Origin: Channallabes apus
Lineage: Eukaryota; Chordata; Actinopteri; Siluriformes; Clariidae
Reading direction: 5' to 3'
Assembly: GCA_030522415.1 (NCBI GenBank)
Contig: CM060105.1
Location: 17,230,777 to 17,294,776 of the forward strand
DNA length: 64,000 nt
The notes under the pieces were generated by a model, which had not been told where the DNA came from, searched no databases, and was given only the letters and a program-made list of their open reading frames with translations. Positions within the stretch are counted from its first letter, which is position 1; every line of letters starts with the position of its first letter. The position numbers and the translations under genes were made by a program. This document shows, in pieces, positions 12,046 to 24,100 of the stretch.

Positions 12046-12275
12046 ACATTTTTATAGAAATGCACTTAGTTAATTTAATTTGCCTTACATTGTTGAATGG
12101 AATGGGTTCCACAACCAAAAATCAACATTGATTCAATGTTTGTCTTTTCAACACTGAAAAGCATTGAATTATCAACATTGATTCAACATTATTTAGCATT
12201 GAAAAATCAACCTCAACCAAAATGATGATTCTGATGAAATTTCAACATTGAATCAATGTCACCTTGCTATCTGGG

Positions 12276-13175
12276 TACCATTCGAATGGATTGAAGAATA
12301 ACAAAGACATGGGCTGAAGAGGTTAGAATTTGCCAAAGAACACATTGACTGTCCCGAAGAGAAATGGTGCAATATTTTGTGGACTGATGAAAGTAAGATT
12401 GTCCTTTTTGGGTCTAGAGGCCGCAGACTGTTTGACAGGTGACCCCCAAACACTGAATTCAAGCCCACAGTACACTGTGAAGACACTGAAGCATGGAGGC
12501 ACAAGCATCATGATATGGAGATGTAGCTTCTCGTACTATGGTGTTGGGCCTATTCATCACATTTCAGGGATCATGGATCAATTTGAGTATAGCAGAATAC
12601 TTAAAGAGGTCATGTTGCCTTATGCCGAAGAGGAAATGCCCTTGAAACAAGACAACGACCCCAAACACACCAGTAATCGAGCAGCATCTTGGTTCCAGAA
12701 CAACAAGATTAACGCTATGGAGTGGCCAGCCCAATCCCCAGACCTTAATACAATAGAAAACTTGTGGCCTGACATTAAAAATGCTGTTTCTGAGGCAAAA
12801 CCAAGAAATGCAGAGGAATTGTGGCGTGTAGTACAATTGTCACAGATTGTGCCAGTTCTCAGAAACCATGGTTATACAACTAAATATTAGTTCAAAGATA
12901 CACAAGAAAGATTAAACTTCAAGCATTTTTGTTTAAATGGGAAATTCATCACTTTATAAAGATGAGTGATGACACTGCTATTTTTTTTTAACAGGTTAAT
13001 ATTTGTTTTTCTTCATTTACATTAAACTAATAATACATTTAGCACATTTTTCTTCATGCTGTGATTCAGAATAGAATGGGCAATGCATTTATTTGATTTA
13101 AATTAAAAGTTATTATATGGATATGGAGCTTTACTCATTTTTTTCAACACACTGCTATTATTTTGAACACCTCTG
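12276..13175 (+). mobile_element. Tc1-like transposon, 3' half (split by insertion)
   Basis: This continues the element interrupted at 6115. Its right terminus reads CAACACACTGCTATTATTTT then GAACACCTCTG and is followed by TA (13176-13177). This is the inverse of the 'cagaggtgttcaaaataatagcagtg' end found on a common fish Tc1 family. Confidence 0.85.
12300..12888 (+). pseudogene. Tc1-like transposase C-terminal part, disrupted
   Basis: One frame carries [15 protein letters not shown] and the first catalytic Asp context [13 protein letters not shown] second frame carries VKTLKHGGTSIMIW, the second Asp context [13 protein letters not shown], then SPDLNTIENLWPDIKNAV, followed further downstream by the terminal NHGYTTKY. 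The frame change near 12440 and missing sequence near 12840 show that it is defective. Its 5' part is on the far side of the 6116-12275 insertion. Confidence 0.88.
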
Positions 13176-13179
13176 TATT

Positions 13180-13805
13180 ATCAGACTGCTGGCCTCCCAG
13201 GAACTCCAGGAACATTTGTGGAAACGGCTTAGACAATTTGCCAATTTGTCATCTGCAGTGACCTTCTCATGCTGCACGATATAGTAACCGCTATAGACAT
13301 ACGCAAGTCTGAATATACTGTACATAAGCAACCAGAATGTGGAATTTGTGGATGAACGTCCCTGATCCTCACTCACTGTCTATACCTGCATTTATCCTGT
13401 ATAATAGATCGCAGGGGGCCTGGAGCCAATCCCAGGATCCTCATTCACACAATACGGGCAATTTTGGGAACATCAATTAGCCTAACCTTGCATGTCTTTA
13501 GACTGTGTGAGGAAACCCATCAAGCATGGGAAGTAGCTCAGTGGTTAAGGCATTGGACCAAGATTCGGAAGGTCCCAGTTGTCCCAGTCAAATCCTACGA
13601 CCACCAAGTTGTCCCGGTTGGGCCCTTGAGCAAGGCCTCTAATCCTGAACTGCTGAGATGTATGATAAGATAAAAACGTAAGTCACTCTGGATAAGGGCG
13701 TCTGCCAAACGCCCAAATGTAACATACAAACTCCATGCACGCAGAGGCAGGAATCAAACCTGTCCTGAAATCAAACCCGGACCCTGGAGGTGCAAGACGA
13801 TGTGT
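13180..13805. repeat. Copy 2 of a local direct duplication
   Basis: It matches 4644-5130 from ATCAGACTGCTGGCCTCC onward and differs at scattered bases. It holds a complete SINE where copy 1 holds a truncated one. It begins directly beside the right end of the Tc1-like element. Confidence 0.8.
13529..13722 (+). repeat. tRNA-derived SINE, near full length
   Basis: The tRNA-like head has an A box (AGTAGCTCAGTGGTTAAGGC) and is followed by 'ggtcccagttgtcccagtcaaatcc'. The body contains 'gttgggcccttgagcaaggcc'. It ends with the conserved fish SINE 3' domain, TAAGTCACTCTGGATAAGGG then CGTCTGCCAAACGCC. It lies inside the reversed dispersed repeat, so it inserted after that repeat did. Confidence 0.8.
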
Positions 13806-14054
13806 GCGAAGATGTGGCGATAACTCCCAGCCGAGTTCCTGTAACGTGAAAGTGCTGTTGGTGAATGGTTGTGTGTACAGTCCCCATACACATGTGCATC
13901 TCTTCTACAAACTGGTAGAAGAACGTATGCGCCATTAAAATGTCAACGTACCTTGACAAAAAAAAAAAAGACTTGAACTTCCCACACTTGAGGCGCAATA
14001 ACTCTTAATCTAAATCTGGGTTTCTGTTAAGCTGATTGGTACAGTACCTGTGGT

Positions 14055-14320
14055 TGTGGTTAGTGATGTCACGTCATACCTCCAGAATTAGGGATTCGAA
14101 TCTTGCTCTCTAGTCTGTTAGAAGTTTATTTGTTCCCCTTAGATGTGGTAGGTTTCCTCTGGGTTCTCCCTCCAACTGTCCAAACCAAATTCCGGTTAGT
14201 GAATGTATTTTTTTTGTGTTGTGCTCTGTAATGGATTGCTCCCCTATCCAAAGTGTCCCTAGCAAACCTACACAGGGTAGAAGATGGATGAATGGATGAA
14301 AGGATGGATAGATGGATGAA
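14055..14320 (+). repeat. Dispersed teleost repeat, degenerate
   Basis: It shows the same phrases as the 2.2-kb copy in diverged form ('gtggttagtgatgtcacgtcat', 'ttcgaatcttgctctc', 'gtaggtttcctctgggttctccctccaactgtccaaacc'). It ends in a 'gatggatgaatggatgaaaggatgg' simple tail. Confidence 0.5.
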
Positions 14321-14832
14321 GTGGTCTATCTTATGGCTTGGTAGAATGAAGAAACCAAAGACTGGAAAATCCGTTGAGAGAAGCAAGTTCGGTTGAGAAA
14401 AACAGAGAACGTGTAAGGCTTCACATGGGATATTGGACACGATGGAGGTCTGAGCTGAGCCGGTGAAAAGGGAATTGCGATGATCTAGGCGGCTGGAGAT
14501 ATGGAAGTTACAGTATGGATGAGGCATCCGGGAACAGAATGTACCAGACTAGAGTTGTAATTCATACGTAGCACAAAGCATCGAAACAGGTACAGTATAG
14601 AAGGAAGAAAACACATGGGCCGTGCTGGACTAGGAATATGAGATGATGCAGCCTGGTGGGAGCTGGAGTTACTGCCAACATCCTCAGGTTTATTATTTTC
14701 CAATGACGGCACAACTTGAAGTGTCTCATTCCTGTTATTCAAACAGCAGTTTGGCGATTATTGTTTTTATTCATTAGACAACAAACAAACCCAAGAGACT
14801 AAAGAAGTATTTCTCTCTTTCTGTAGTTATAC

Positions 14833-15110
14833 GTGAGGGTGAGTCAAAAATTTTCCGCACTCTGGTCTCATCAGTGCTTTCCATTCAGGGCTACTGTCTC
14901 CCCGGTCACTGCTTGGACAGATGGACAAAGTGTATTGAAAAATCAAGATCATTATGTCGAACCATTTTGAACGGTTGTTTCCTCAGAAAAAAAGTTGCCT
15001 CTTGTCATTTTTCCAGGGGGCTCCTCTGTCCAAAGACTAAAACGAATGTTATCCAGACACACAGTGTAACGTGTGACACATGTGGGTTCATACCGGGTGC
15101 TTTCTAAGCG
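14833..15110 (+). mobile_element. Possible mariner-like terminus
   Basis: The phrase GGGTGAGTCAAAAATTTTCC then GCACTC resembles mariner-family termini of fish. No transposase motif or opposite terminus was identified, so the extent is a guess. Confidence 0.3.
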
Positions 15111-15935
15111 CACAGCGTCGGATATCCTTGGTTTCTCAACGCCGCATTTATAGTGATGTTTAAAGACAATAAACAAACCCAACACTGCTGTGCATGACAC
15201 ACACGTACCAGCACGACACACACCGTCAACACCGTACTGAAAATAGCCCACTACTCAGAAAGTCACTCTATTCTTGTCCTTTTCCATGGCTACAGTCAGT
15301 ATGCTTTACCTGACATTATATTCTGAAATAAAATAATAATAATAATCTCACCAATCTTCATCCTAACAGCACAGCTCTCCATCTGTAAACTTTAGAAACT
15401 TTTTCAACCCACTTCCAGTGACTCACGTTCCCACTGATTCTGATGAATCCCTTCCAATAAGGATGGATCCGTCGAGCCGAACGTCACACGGTGTGGAGGA
15501 TTTAGCTGCCGTTTCCTGTATCATCTACGAAGATCTTGCACGTCCTCAGACGTTCTATGTCTCTCTCTCGGACTAGAAACGAAGCTCTTGCCCTGCCTGA
15601 TCGAAGGTCATTAAGCCACAACCGGCGAATAAGTACAGTATATAAAGAATTCAAGGTGAGTGGATGAACTCTTATGCTTTGATTCCAACCCATTCCTCTC
15701 CAGGGCGGGAAAATCCTGTGTGCGCGCATCATTTCGTCATAATGAACACCCGAAAGAGAGATTTCAACATAATGAAAGGAAGATTGAGACTCATAACTCG
15801 ACATGGGCTCTTCTCTCTAAGCCCCTTCATAATCAGCGTTGCCCCCTTTCGACGTACTCCCACTCCTAATGTCACCTTCACTCTGCTCTGCAGCCTGTCA
15901 GACTTATCGCCATTTCCTAGTCGCTCGATGGCCGG

Positions 15936-15937
<2 letters not shown>
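15111..15937. other. Intergenic stretch, nothing recognised
   Basis: Open frames of 70-120 codons occur but none has recognisable similarity or a plausible splice context. Confidence 0.4.

Positions 15938-15981
<44 letters not shown>
15938..15981 (+). repeat. (TG)n microsatellite
   Basis: About 21 uninterrupted TG units followed by a T-tract. Confidence 0.97.
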
Positions 15982-15984
<3 letters not shown>

Positions 15985-17700
15985 TTTTCCATTCCCTTTC
16001 ACACTCATCCAGCCTCCTCTCTATAACTCTCATCCTCCTCTTCCTTTTCTGCCTGTGGCTATATTCTAAGTGCTCTTCTTTATGCTGAATAATTGAAGGG
16101 GGGAAAAAAAATAAAATAAATCTTCCCTTTCTCCTACACGCCTTTCGTTAACTACGGGGTTCGCTCCTCTGTAGTGGATAAATCTGATAAATCACAGACA
16201 GCAGGAGCATCCCAGCGCACTCCCTCGTACATCCAAACCCGACATTAAAAGCACCGCGGAAAGCGACTAGCACGCCCGTTTTATTCAGATTTGTGTGCCG
16301 TGGTAGAAAAAGGGGTAATGGAGCGTGTTGCAGTGGAAAACAAGTTAAAAAAAGAGGGGGGGGGGGGAATAAAACGTCAAAATAATGCAGTGTTGCATTG
16401 ACACATGAGATGCACTAATGGATTTTAGGTGGTTTTTCTTCGGTCAGATCTTTAGATCATTGGCTGAAACAATAGAAATGATGTCATTTAAATTTTACTT
16501 CCCAAAATAGAAGTAAAATATATAAATGTAAAGTAAAAAAAGTAAAAGTAAAATATATATATATAATTCATAACAAAAAATCCTGAGCATTTGTCAGTGG
16601 ATACACTTTCTCAGGATTTTTAGGGCCTAAGAGATCACTCACAGGTCTCCTAAAGTTGTCTAACACAAAACTCTAAAACGTCTCGTTATGTCCGTTCAGG
16701 GATCTGTTTTTCCCCACAACCGTACGTCTTTCCGTCTTATTGTTCTCGAGCTCAGCTCACATTAAAAGCATTTTGCAAAACACGCAACTGAAAAAACAGC
16801 AACAAACACAGAAGTAGATGTTAAGTTCAAGTTTTAATATCCTTCAATAAATTAACATTTAATCAAACATCATTACATCATACATTTACCCGGTAATATA
16901 TGAATATATAAGATATTCCTCTATAGCATACTTTTCATTGCAGGTAAAGAGAACTTGTGAGAAATGACTTACACAGACCGTACCTTATCGGGTTGTTATT
17001 TTATTTTTTCCCAGTGCTTGAACTACAGTACTAGAACACTTCGGTTCTTCATCAACCGGCGATCCAGTTATTCCAACTTGTAAACATGTATTTATTATAC
17101 GTTATGTTCTCAGAAAAATAAAAATAAAAAGGCTAATATGTAACACTCCCAGTGGATTAAAAAATAACTATGTCAAGACTAATACGTTCAGTACCATACT
17201 GGATGTTACGATGAATGCCATAAATACGAATATATCTCGGGACAGCATACTGACTTTTTTTTATTATTATTATATATATTTTTTTAAATAAAACGTTCAG
17301 CCTAGATATGGAAGCAAGGCACTCCAGAACAGCTCCCTTTCTTCGAATCCACCTTTTTTTTTTTTTTTTTTCCCCGAAACGTGGCTTTTCACAGTCAAAA
17401 CCGAAGCGCATCATTGCATTTTCATGGGTTTCAGCTTGTTTTTTTTTGCAGCTCAAACTGATTCCAGTGACTGCATGGATATTGCAGCGTATGTCTAACA
17501 CTAAAGCAGCAGAACTCAAAGTAATACACACCCCCTAAACACCCCCCCTTCTCTCTTTCACAGCATACCTGTCACTATTTTTAGTCCCCGATCCATGAGG
17601 ATCTTTTTACAATCTGCGTGTTAGACTGTAGTAGCTACACCCTGTCTCCCTTTTATCGCCCTGTCTCGTACCTTCTCGAGTTAGAGCGAGGATCAGACGA
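15982..17700. other. Intergenic stretch downstream of sh3bp5l
   Basis: Mostly AT-rich sequence. It contains a short inverted repeat (AAAAAATCCTGAG at about 16577 against CTCAGGATTTTT at about 16611), a G-tract near 16360 and T-tracts near 17350. No exon was found. Confidence 0.45.
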
Positions 17701-17732
17701 CGCGCTGACTCGTCACCTCTGTATTTCTCTCC

Positions 17733-17738
17733 TTTATT
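17733..17738 (-). terminator. Candidate polyadenylation signal of sh3bp5l
   Basis: AATAAA on the minus strand, about 435 bases past the sh3bp5l stop codon and the first canonical signal in that direction. Whether it is used is unproven. Confidence 0.45.
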
Positions 17739-18172
17739 GTTATTCGTTAATATGAAGAGGAAAAAAAAAAAAAGTAACATTATGTTCTGGTCTATATGCG
17801 GCAAAACACAGAAATGACGCCGTGCCGGGTGCTCATTACACGTCTCTCCATCTACATTATTCAGCTTCTTTCAGTCATCACTGAGTAAAAATGATTTCTA
17901 TCTCTCAGCCGCCGCTGCCAGGCGGGAGTCCTGGAGGAGCTGATAGAGCGTTTCGTTGCCTTCCGCTGCAGCCTTTCACGCTCTCCTCTCACTCACGCTG
18001 CGTTTTGTCTATTACGTCTCCTCCGTCTGCGCGAGTGCGCTGGAAAGCCGTTTTTTTACGAGACGCCAAGAATTGTAACCATGCCTCAGAGAGATTAGAC
18101 AGGACAGCGTGAAAGGCTGAAGCAAAAGGCACACGGACCTTGAGGTTTAAAGGTGCGTTATATCAGGACTCC

Positions 18173-21100
18173 TTACAAGCTCACGCTTCGGTGATGCTGC
18201 TTAACGAAGTTCTCCCGATCCCTCTGCGGTTGTTCGGTCCCTGAGGCCCCTGATTCATTCTCTTTTCCCTGCCTGAGCGCACTCACTCGCTTCTTCTCTC
18301 TCTCCCTCTCCTGCTCCGCCCCCTCCTTGTCCTCCCCGATCACGCTGCTGACGTCGCTTAAATCTCCCAGGTGCTCCACCGAGTCGCACTTCTCCAGGTC
18401 CGAGGCGATGGTCTGCAGGCTGATGATGGACAGCGAGTCGGACCCCGCCCTCTCGGGCCTGTGGCCCCATCCCTCTTCCCTGTGCTTCTCGACCCACTGC
18501 CTGGTTTTCTCCTGATCTGCCCAATCGTTATCCAACAGACTCGCTCCGACCCCGCCGTAAGCCCCGGCCTGTATCGCGCCCTCTGCCTCCGCCCCTACCG
18601 GGGAGCTCCGCCCTCCGCGGGCTCGGTTCCGTTGCCTGGCTGCCCGGGCGCGCCCCCTCTGAGCGTGGATCTGCTCGCTGATCTGTTCGAGGTTGCGTAG
18701 AGCCACGGAGTACCGTGTCTTCACCTTCGCCACTCGCTCCTCCAGCTGGACCACCTTGGCCTTGTGCTCCTGCGAGGGATTTGATCCAGAATTAGGAAGC
18801 AGCAAACCTTGAATTGTTATACACGGCCCAGACAGTAAATAAATAAATAAACAAACAAAAATTTATTTAACTTTGATTACAGGGTATAATATCTATTTAT
18901 GAATTTCTGATTAGAGTGCTAACTGTTCTTCATTGGCTTTGCATGTGTACTTTCCACATTGACAATAAAGTTGAATCTAATCTAATCTAACAATGATTCC
19001 CCGTGCTCCCAGAACTGCTGTTCCTGTTCCATCAAGGAAGAAGAAAAACTCCATAGATGTGATAATCTGGTTCATTTTATTTCCACATAACGTTACTGTG
19101 TCTAGACCTGAGCAACTGAAACAACACCAGATCATAACAGTTATGAAAACATTACAGTGCAGCTAAGGACACATTATAATAAACAGAATGAGTAGCTCAC
19201 CTCTCATATCTTCTAGTCTGAGTCGTTCGTTCTCTTGAATCTATTGCACAGCATAGCGTCTATGGGAGTCACGTGACGAAAGAACGAACGACTCGGGACT
19301 TGAAGACTCATTGAGGAGAACCGTTTAATTCTGTCTCCTGTACATATCCTATGGAGGTTTTGCAATGATTTGCGCTATGCGCGTCCAGTAGAAAATAAAA
19401 AATGAACGAATCACACTCCGAGATTCTCGTTCTTCTGAGTCACGTTAAAGATTCGTTCAAAAAGAATGAATCGTTCATGAACGACCCATCGCTACTACGC
19501 ATAATAGGCACACCGCTCCATGAGTTTCCCTTCTCACCCTGACACGCCCATCGGTCTGGAATAGGGTCAATCTGGACTCATCAGATCACATGACACTTTT
19601 TTCATGTGATTATGAATATAATTTTTCTGATTATTCTCACTATCAACTGGTTTTCTTATGGACACACAGTTGTGTGGTCCCAATCCAGTTTAGTTTGTAT
19701 TGTTATACTACATTCTCTTATGTACTCTTTTTGAATAATGTGTTTCAAATTTATCTGCTCTAACAAAAAAGCTACTCATTACATCTATAACAGGAGCTTT
19801 CTCTCAAACTGAATACACACAAACAAATGAGACAAAAACATTTATCCTTAAGCTGTTCCTAGTCCCCCCCCCCCCGCCTCCAGGTGCTCCACGGTTCCTG
19901 CCCGCCTGTCCTGTCACCCAAAGCATTTTCCTTCAATATAATCCTAACGGAAATCTCTCTCATCTCATACTAAAGAACTTAGCTCTGAGAAACAGTTTGC
20001 ATATTTTAAGGTTACTGCGAGGACCCTGGCAGGGCCTATAAATCAATATGTCCATCTAAGCAGCATGAGCTCTATTTGTGTGGTCAGAGGTAAGGTAGGA
20101 GAGGGGGGGGGGGGGGAAGAAAAAAAAAAAAAAAAGCTTTCATTATAAAAGTCATTTGTGTGAGCAATCTACCTCCAGGATGTGGTTGAACTGGGCCTTG
20201 AGCTCGAAGTACGGTTTGGATTTGACGATGACCCTCTTTAGCGCTTTCTGTAGAGTCTGTACCCGCGCCTCGGCCTCCTGACACAGCTGCGTGACCCGTT
20301 GGTGTTCCCTCTCGCTCCGCAGCCGCTCCTCCTCGGCCTCGTTCACCTGTTAACGGCCACATCAAACGCGTCAGCGATCAGGGTCGCTCGCCGCTAAAGC
20401 GTTTAATCCTTTTTAGCGTTTACAATTGAGCCGTATACCGTCACGGCGATAGGCTTTTTACTGGACTGTTATATAGCGCTTAAGGTTGTATTCATTCCTG
20501 CTATATCACCCTGATGTTGTCTGATTTCCAATAAAAGGCATGAAGTGTTTTATCACTTTTATACCACGGTAACGAGTTTGCATGGTCTCCCTGTTGCCCG
20601 TATGCTTCCAAATTGCCCGTAGTATGTGTGTGTGCACCCCGTGGGATAAGCAGTATAGACGATGAACGAATGAACATTTTATTTTATTTTTTTTACAGCC
20701 GTTTAATAGTTACAGTTAAACTAATCATTTACTGTTGTTCCTTAAATTCTAGGAATGATAAACAGCCTTATCCTCAACATCTGCTGGTTTTTCTTCTAAA
20801 ATACGAAAGCAAAAAAAATTTAAATATATATTATACAAAGACACAAATATCATATACAACATATACATTTACATTCTCCAACAATACTGGGGATTTCAGA
20901 ACTATGAAAAAATACATATGGAATTAGTTAATTATCTAACAACAACAAACAATTGTTATTTTAAGACATGGAGGTCAGCCTTTCTGGAACAGTTCTTGCA
21001 AGAACATTATTATTAAGTCAATTTGCAAAACCCTCATGAAGACCTTCTACCTCTGCTGCAGAGGAGAAGTTCATTTAAAGTTAGAAATCACCAATTAACA

Positions 21101-24100
21101 AACGGCACCTCAGATAAGAATTGTTATGAAGGATTTACAGAGACATAAGTAGCAGATACATCTCGATATCAACTATTCAAAGGAGATTATTACATTTTTT
21201 TGAACACCTTCAGCATTGTTCAGAAAGCGTTCCCAAACTTTGTACATAAAATCAGCTTGCCATTAAATTTTACTGAGCAACTTCACTCATCATTTTTCTT
21301 TTCTGCCCGCATTTAGTATTTTAATCTGTTTATTATTTAGCTTACCTTGTGTAGCCTGACTACTTTACAGATCACCTTCTGAAACTTGTTTCAATAATGA
21401 TCATTTAAAAAATAAAACCTCTCTATGGTGTTGTAATTGGAAAAAAAAAAAAACCCATAACCATGAAAACCTTCTGACCAAATAAATTTGAGAATTCAAC
21501 AATGATGCGCTGTAACAGGATGAGACCCAAACCTGATTCATACATAAAGATGAGACTGTTGACGACCGGACGAGCCCATCCGCAGTCCATGTCCTGGAAT
21601 GCGACAATTCAGCTTTTTTTTCTTTTTTATTTTTACGTGTGACCACTGTTAAAGCACGAGCTGCAAAGCAGACCTGTGTGGAATCCAAATAATGACACGT
21701 AACCTTGATCGGTGAGTGCGGCTAGGCATTAATCACCATCATTGATTGGTCCCTGAGAGCAAGTGTTTAAGCAGCAGGAGGCTGACGGAATCCATGGAAA
21801 AGCGTTAATGAGGTAAGAACACTTACCGCTGAAGGACTGCGTTTATTACCTGCGCTCTCGCTAAAACTGCTTTGTATGTGTGTGCTGAGTAATTATGCTT
21901 TCTTTTTTTTTTCCTAAGGTTTAATATTTCATCATTTCTACTGATTCACTTTCATCTACCAGCTATGAGCTGCGCATAAAGAAGAAGCCTGAATGTCATG
22001 TCGGATTATGGCATTTTAAACTTTTGTGCTTGGGAAAGCTAAAAGCTTTAAAAAAAATAATAATAATTTAAAAAGGGGGCTACTTCTCTGTTCTGGCTTT
22101 AGTGGAGACAGATCAAAGCCTCTTTAAAATGCATTAACCATGTAACCTTGACATTTCAGAAACAGTTTTACCTGGTTAGAGGAGTTTAAATAGGACTGAA
22201 CGTGTTTAATAAAGTTCTTCATGAATTCACGCGTGCGGTTCTATTTATAGTTAAAGATCTTATTACTTTGGTTTATTCCTTAATCTATTGCTTTTTATTG
22301 CTTATGGTACCTTAGCTGTTGCGTGATTGAGCATCTCCTGCCAGGTCGGATCCAGCGTGTTCCTGTCAGCCAGGAGGCCCTGCTCAGCCACGTACACCAT
22401 CTCCCTCGCGGCCGTGTGCATGGAGACGGCGCGCTCGTAGCGCAGCGCTGCCTTCTGCGTTTCCTGTTGGGCCTGTTGGTAAAAAAAAAAAGCAATCTCA
22501 CTACTCATCACGATACACATTACATATTAACGCACGTTGTGCACACCGTGGAACTTGACACATTATTCTGCATGTTGTCTGGCTCAAGACTGGACTGATT
22601 TCTATATCCCACCTCAATTTCAATTCTATTTAGGGCCCAAGCACTATGATGTCATACTGTAGTGTGTGAAGTTGTCCTTTTAAGGATTTGGGGCTTTTTG
22701 GGGGTCTTAACGTGCTCAAATAGTCATAAAAATCGTCAGACAGGTTGGAATCTGTTGTAAATAATTTATAATAATTAATAATAATTAATAATTAATGAAA
22801 TAATTTTTGTAATTTGTAAAAAATGTTTGGAATCATGTATGATTTTCGTTCCACTTCTCGCGTGTACACCACTTTGTATTGGTCTTTCACGTGGAATTCC
22901 AATAAAATTGATTCATGTTTGTGGCTGTAATGTGACAAAATGTGGAAAAGTTCAAGGGGGCCGAATACTTTTGCAAACCACTGCAAATATGGTCATTAAC
23001 AGTCGTAACAGTCAGTCCGTATCGTACTGTGTGTGTGACAATTCAAATTTGAATTTAAATTTTGAATTTAACTGTCAGACCTCCATTAGCTGTGAAACTG
23101 TTCACTGGGAAATGAGAAATCCTTTCCCACGTTATCAATCTGTTAGAAATATGAATCCCACTACTAAAGACAGATTCACAAGTAATCTGCCGGATCTGTC
23201 CCAATTTCTTATTAGACCCCTAAATGCAGATGATCTAGATGAAGTGACTAGCAGCATGGGCACTATTTTTACCAGTACATTAGACACTGTTGCTCCCATC
23301 AGATTAAAAAAAGTCAGAGATAAAACATTGGCACCGTGGTACAACAGTCATACTCGCGCCCTAAAGAGAGCAACCCGTAACCTCGAGCGAAAATGGAGGA
23401 AAACTAAATTAGAAGTTTTTCGAATTGCGTATAAAGACAGTATGTGCAGCTATAGACAGGCTCTAAAAACTGCTAGGACCGAGCATCTTAGCCAACTGAT
23501 AGCAAGAAACCAAAACAATCCCAGGTTCTTATTTAGTACAGTGGCTCGCTTAACAAAACCTAAGATGCCCGCAGAGAGTATCCCATCACAGTTTAGAAGT
23601 GAAGACTTTATGGACTTCTTTAATGAAAAAATCAATAATATCAGGAAGAAAATAATGGAGGTTCAACCTCTAATAGTATCTCACGATCCAGTTCAGCCTA
23701 TAGCTTCACATTTAGATTTTCACTGCTTTACAGGTATAGGACAGGAAGAGCTGTATAAACTCATCACCTCGGCTAAATCAACAACGTGCCTGTTAGACCC
23801 AATCCCAACCAGATTTTTAAAAGAAGTGATGCTTACGGTTGGAGAGCCACTCCTAAACATTATTAATTCTTCATTACATCTAGGTCACGTCCCTAAACCT
23901 TTCAAGTTAGCAGTTATTAAGCCGCTTCTTAAAAAATCTAATTTGGACGCGAATGAAATAAAAAATTACAGACCGATCTCAAACCTCCCGTTCATATCAA
24001 AAATACTAGAAAAAGTAGTATCAGCTCAAATTTGCACATTCTTGCAGGATAACAACATCCTTGAAGAATTTCAGTCAGGTTTCAGGCCCCATCATAGCAC

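Larger units (their letters stand above)
6116..12275. mobile_element. 6.16-kb DNA transposon with CCCAGATAGC termini, inserted in a Tc1-like element
   Basis: The left end is CCCAGATAGCA and the right end is its inverse, TGCTATCTGGG. TA lies on each side (6114-6115 and 12276-12277), consistent with a 2-bp target duplication. Both ends carry clustered subterminal repeats of the form CAACATTGAATCAATG (about 6130-6350 and 12115-12260). The interior holds a nested Tc1-like element (7210-8582), remnants resembling a piggyBac transposase (10.6-11.84 kb, minus strand) and a BEN-domain-like fragment. I cannot assign the outer element to a superfamily. A TA target duplication does not fit piggyBac (TTAA), so the piggyBac remnant may itself be nested. 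Confidence 0.75.

Noticed and set aside
11846..12118. Overlapping open frames rich in Thr/His/Pro (minus) and Cys/Val/Gly (plus)
   Set aside because: They are translations of a GT/CA-rich tandem repeat, open in several frames at once, and not protein-coding.
13529..13605. tRNA-like head with A box and B-box-like sequence
   Set aside because: It cannot fold as a full cloverleaf, lacks a usable anticodon arm, and is followed by a standard SINE body and tail. It is a SINE and not a tRNA gene.
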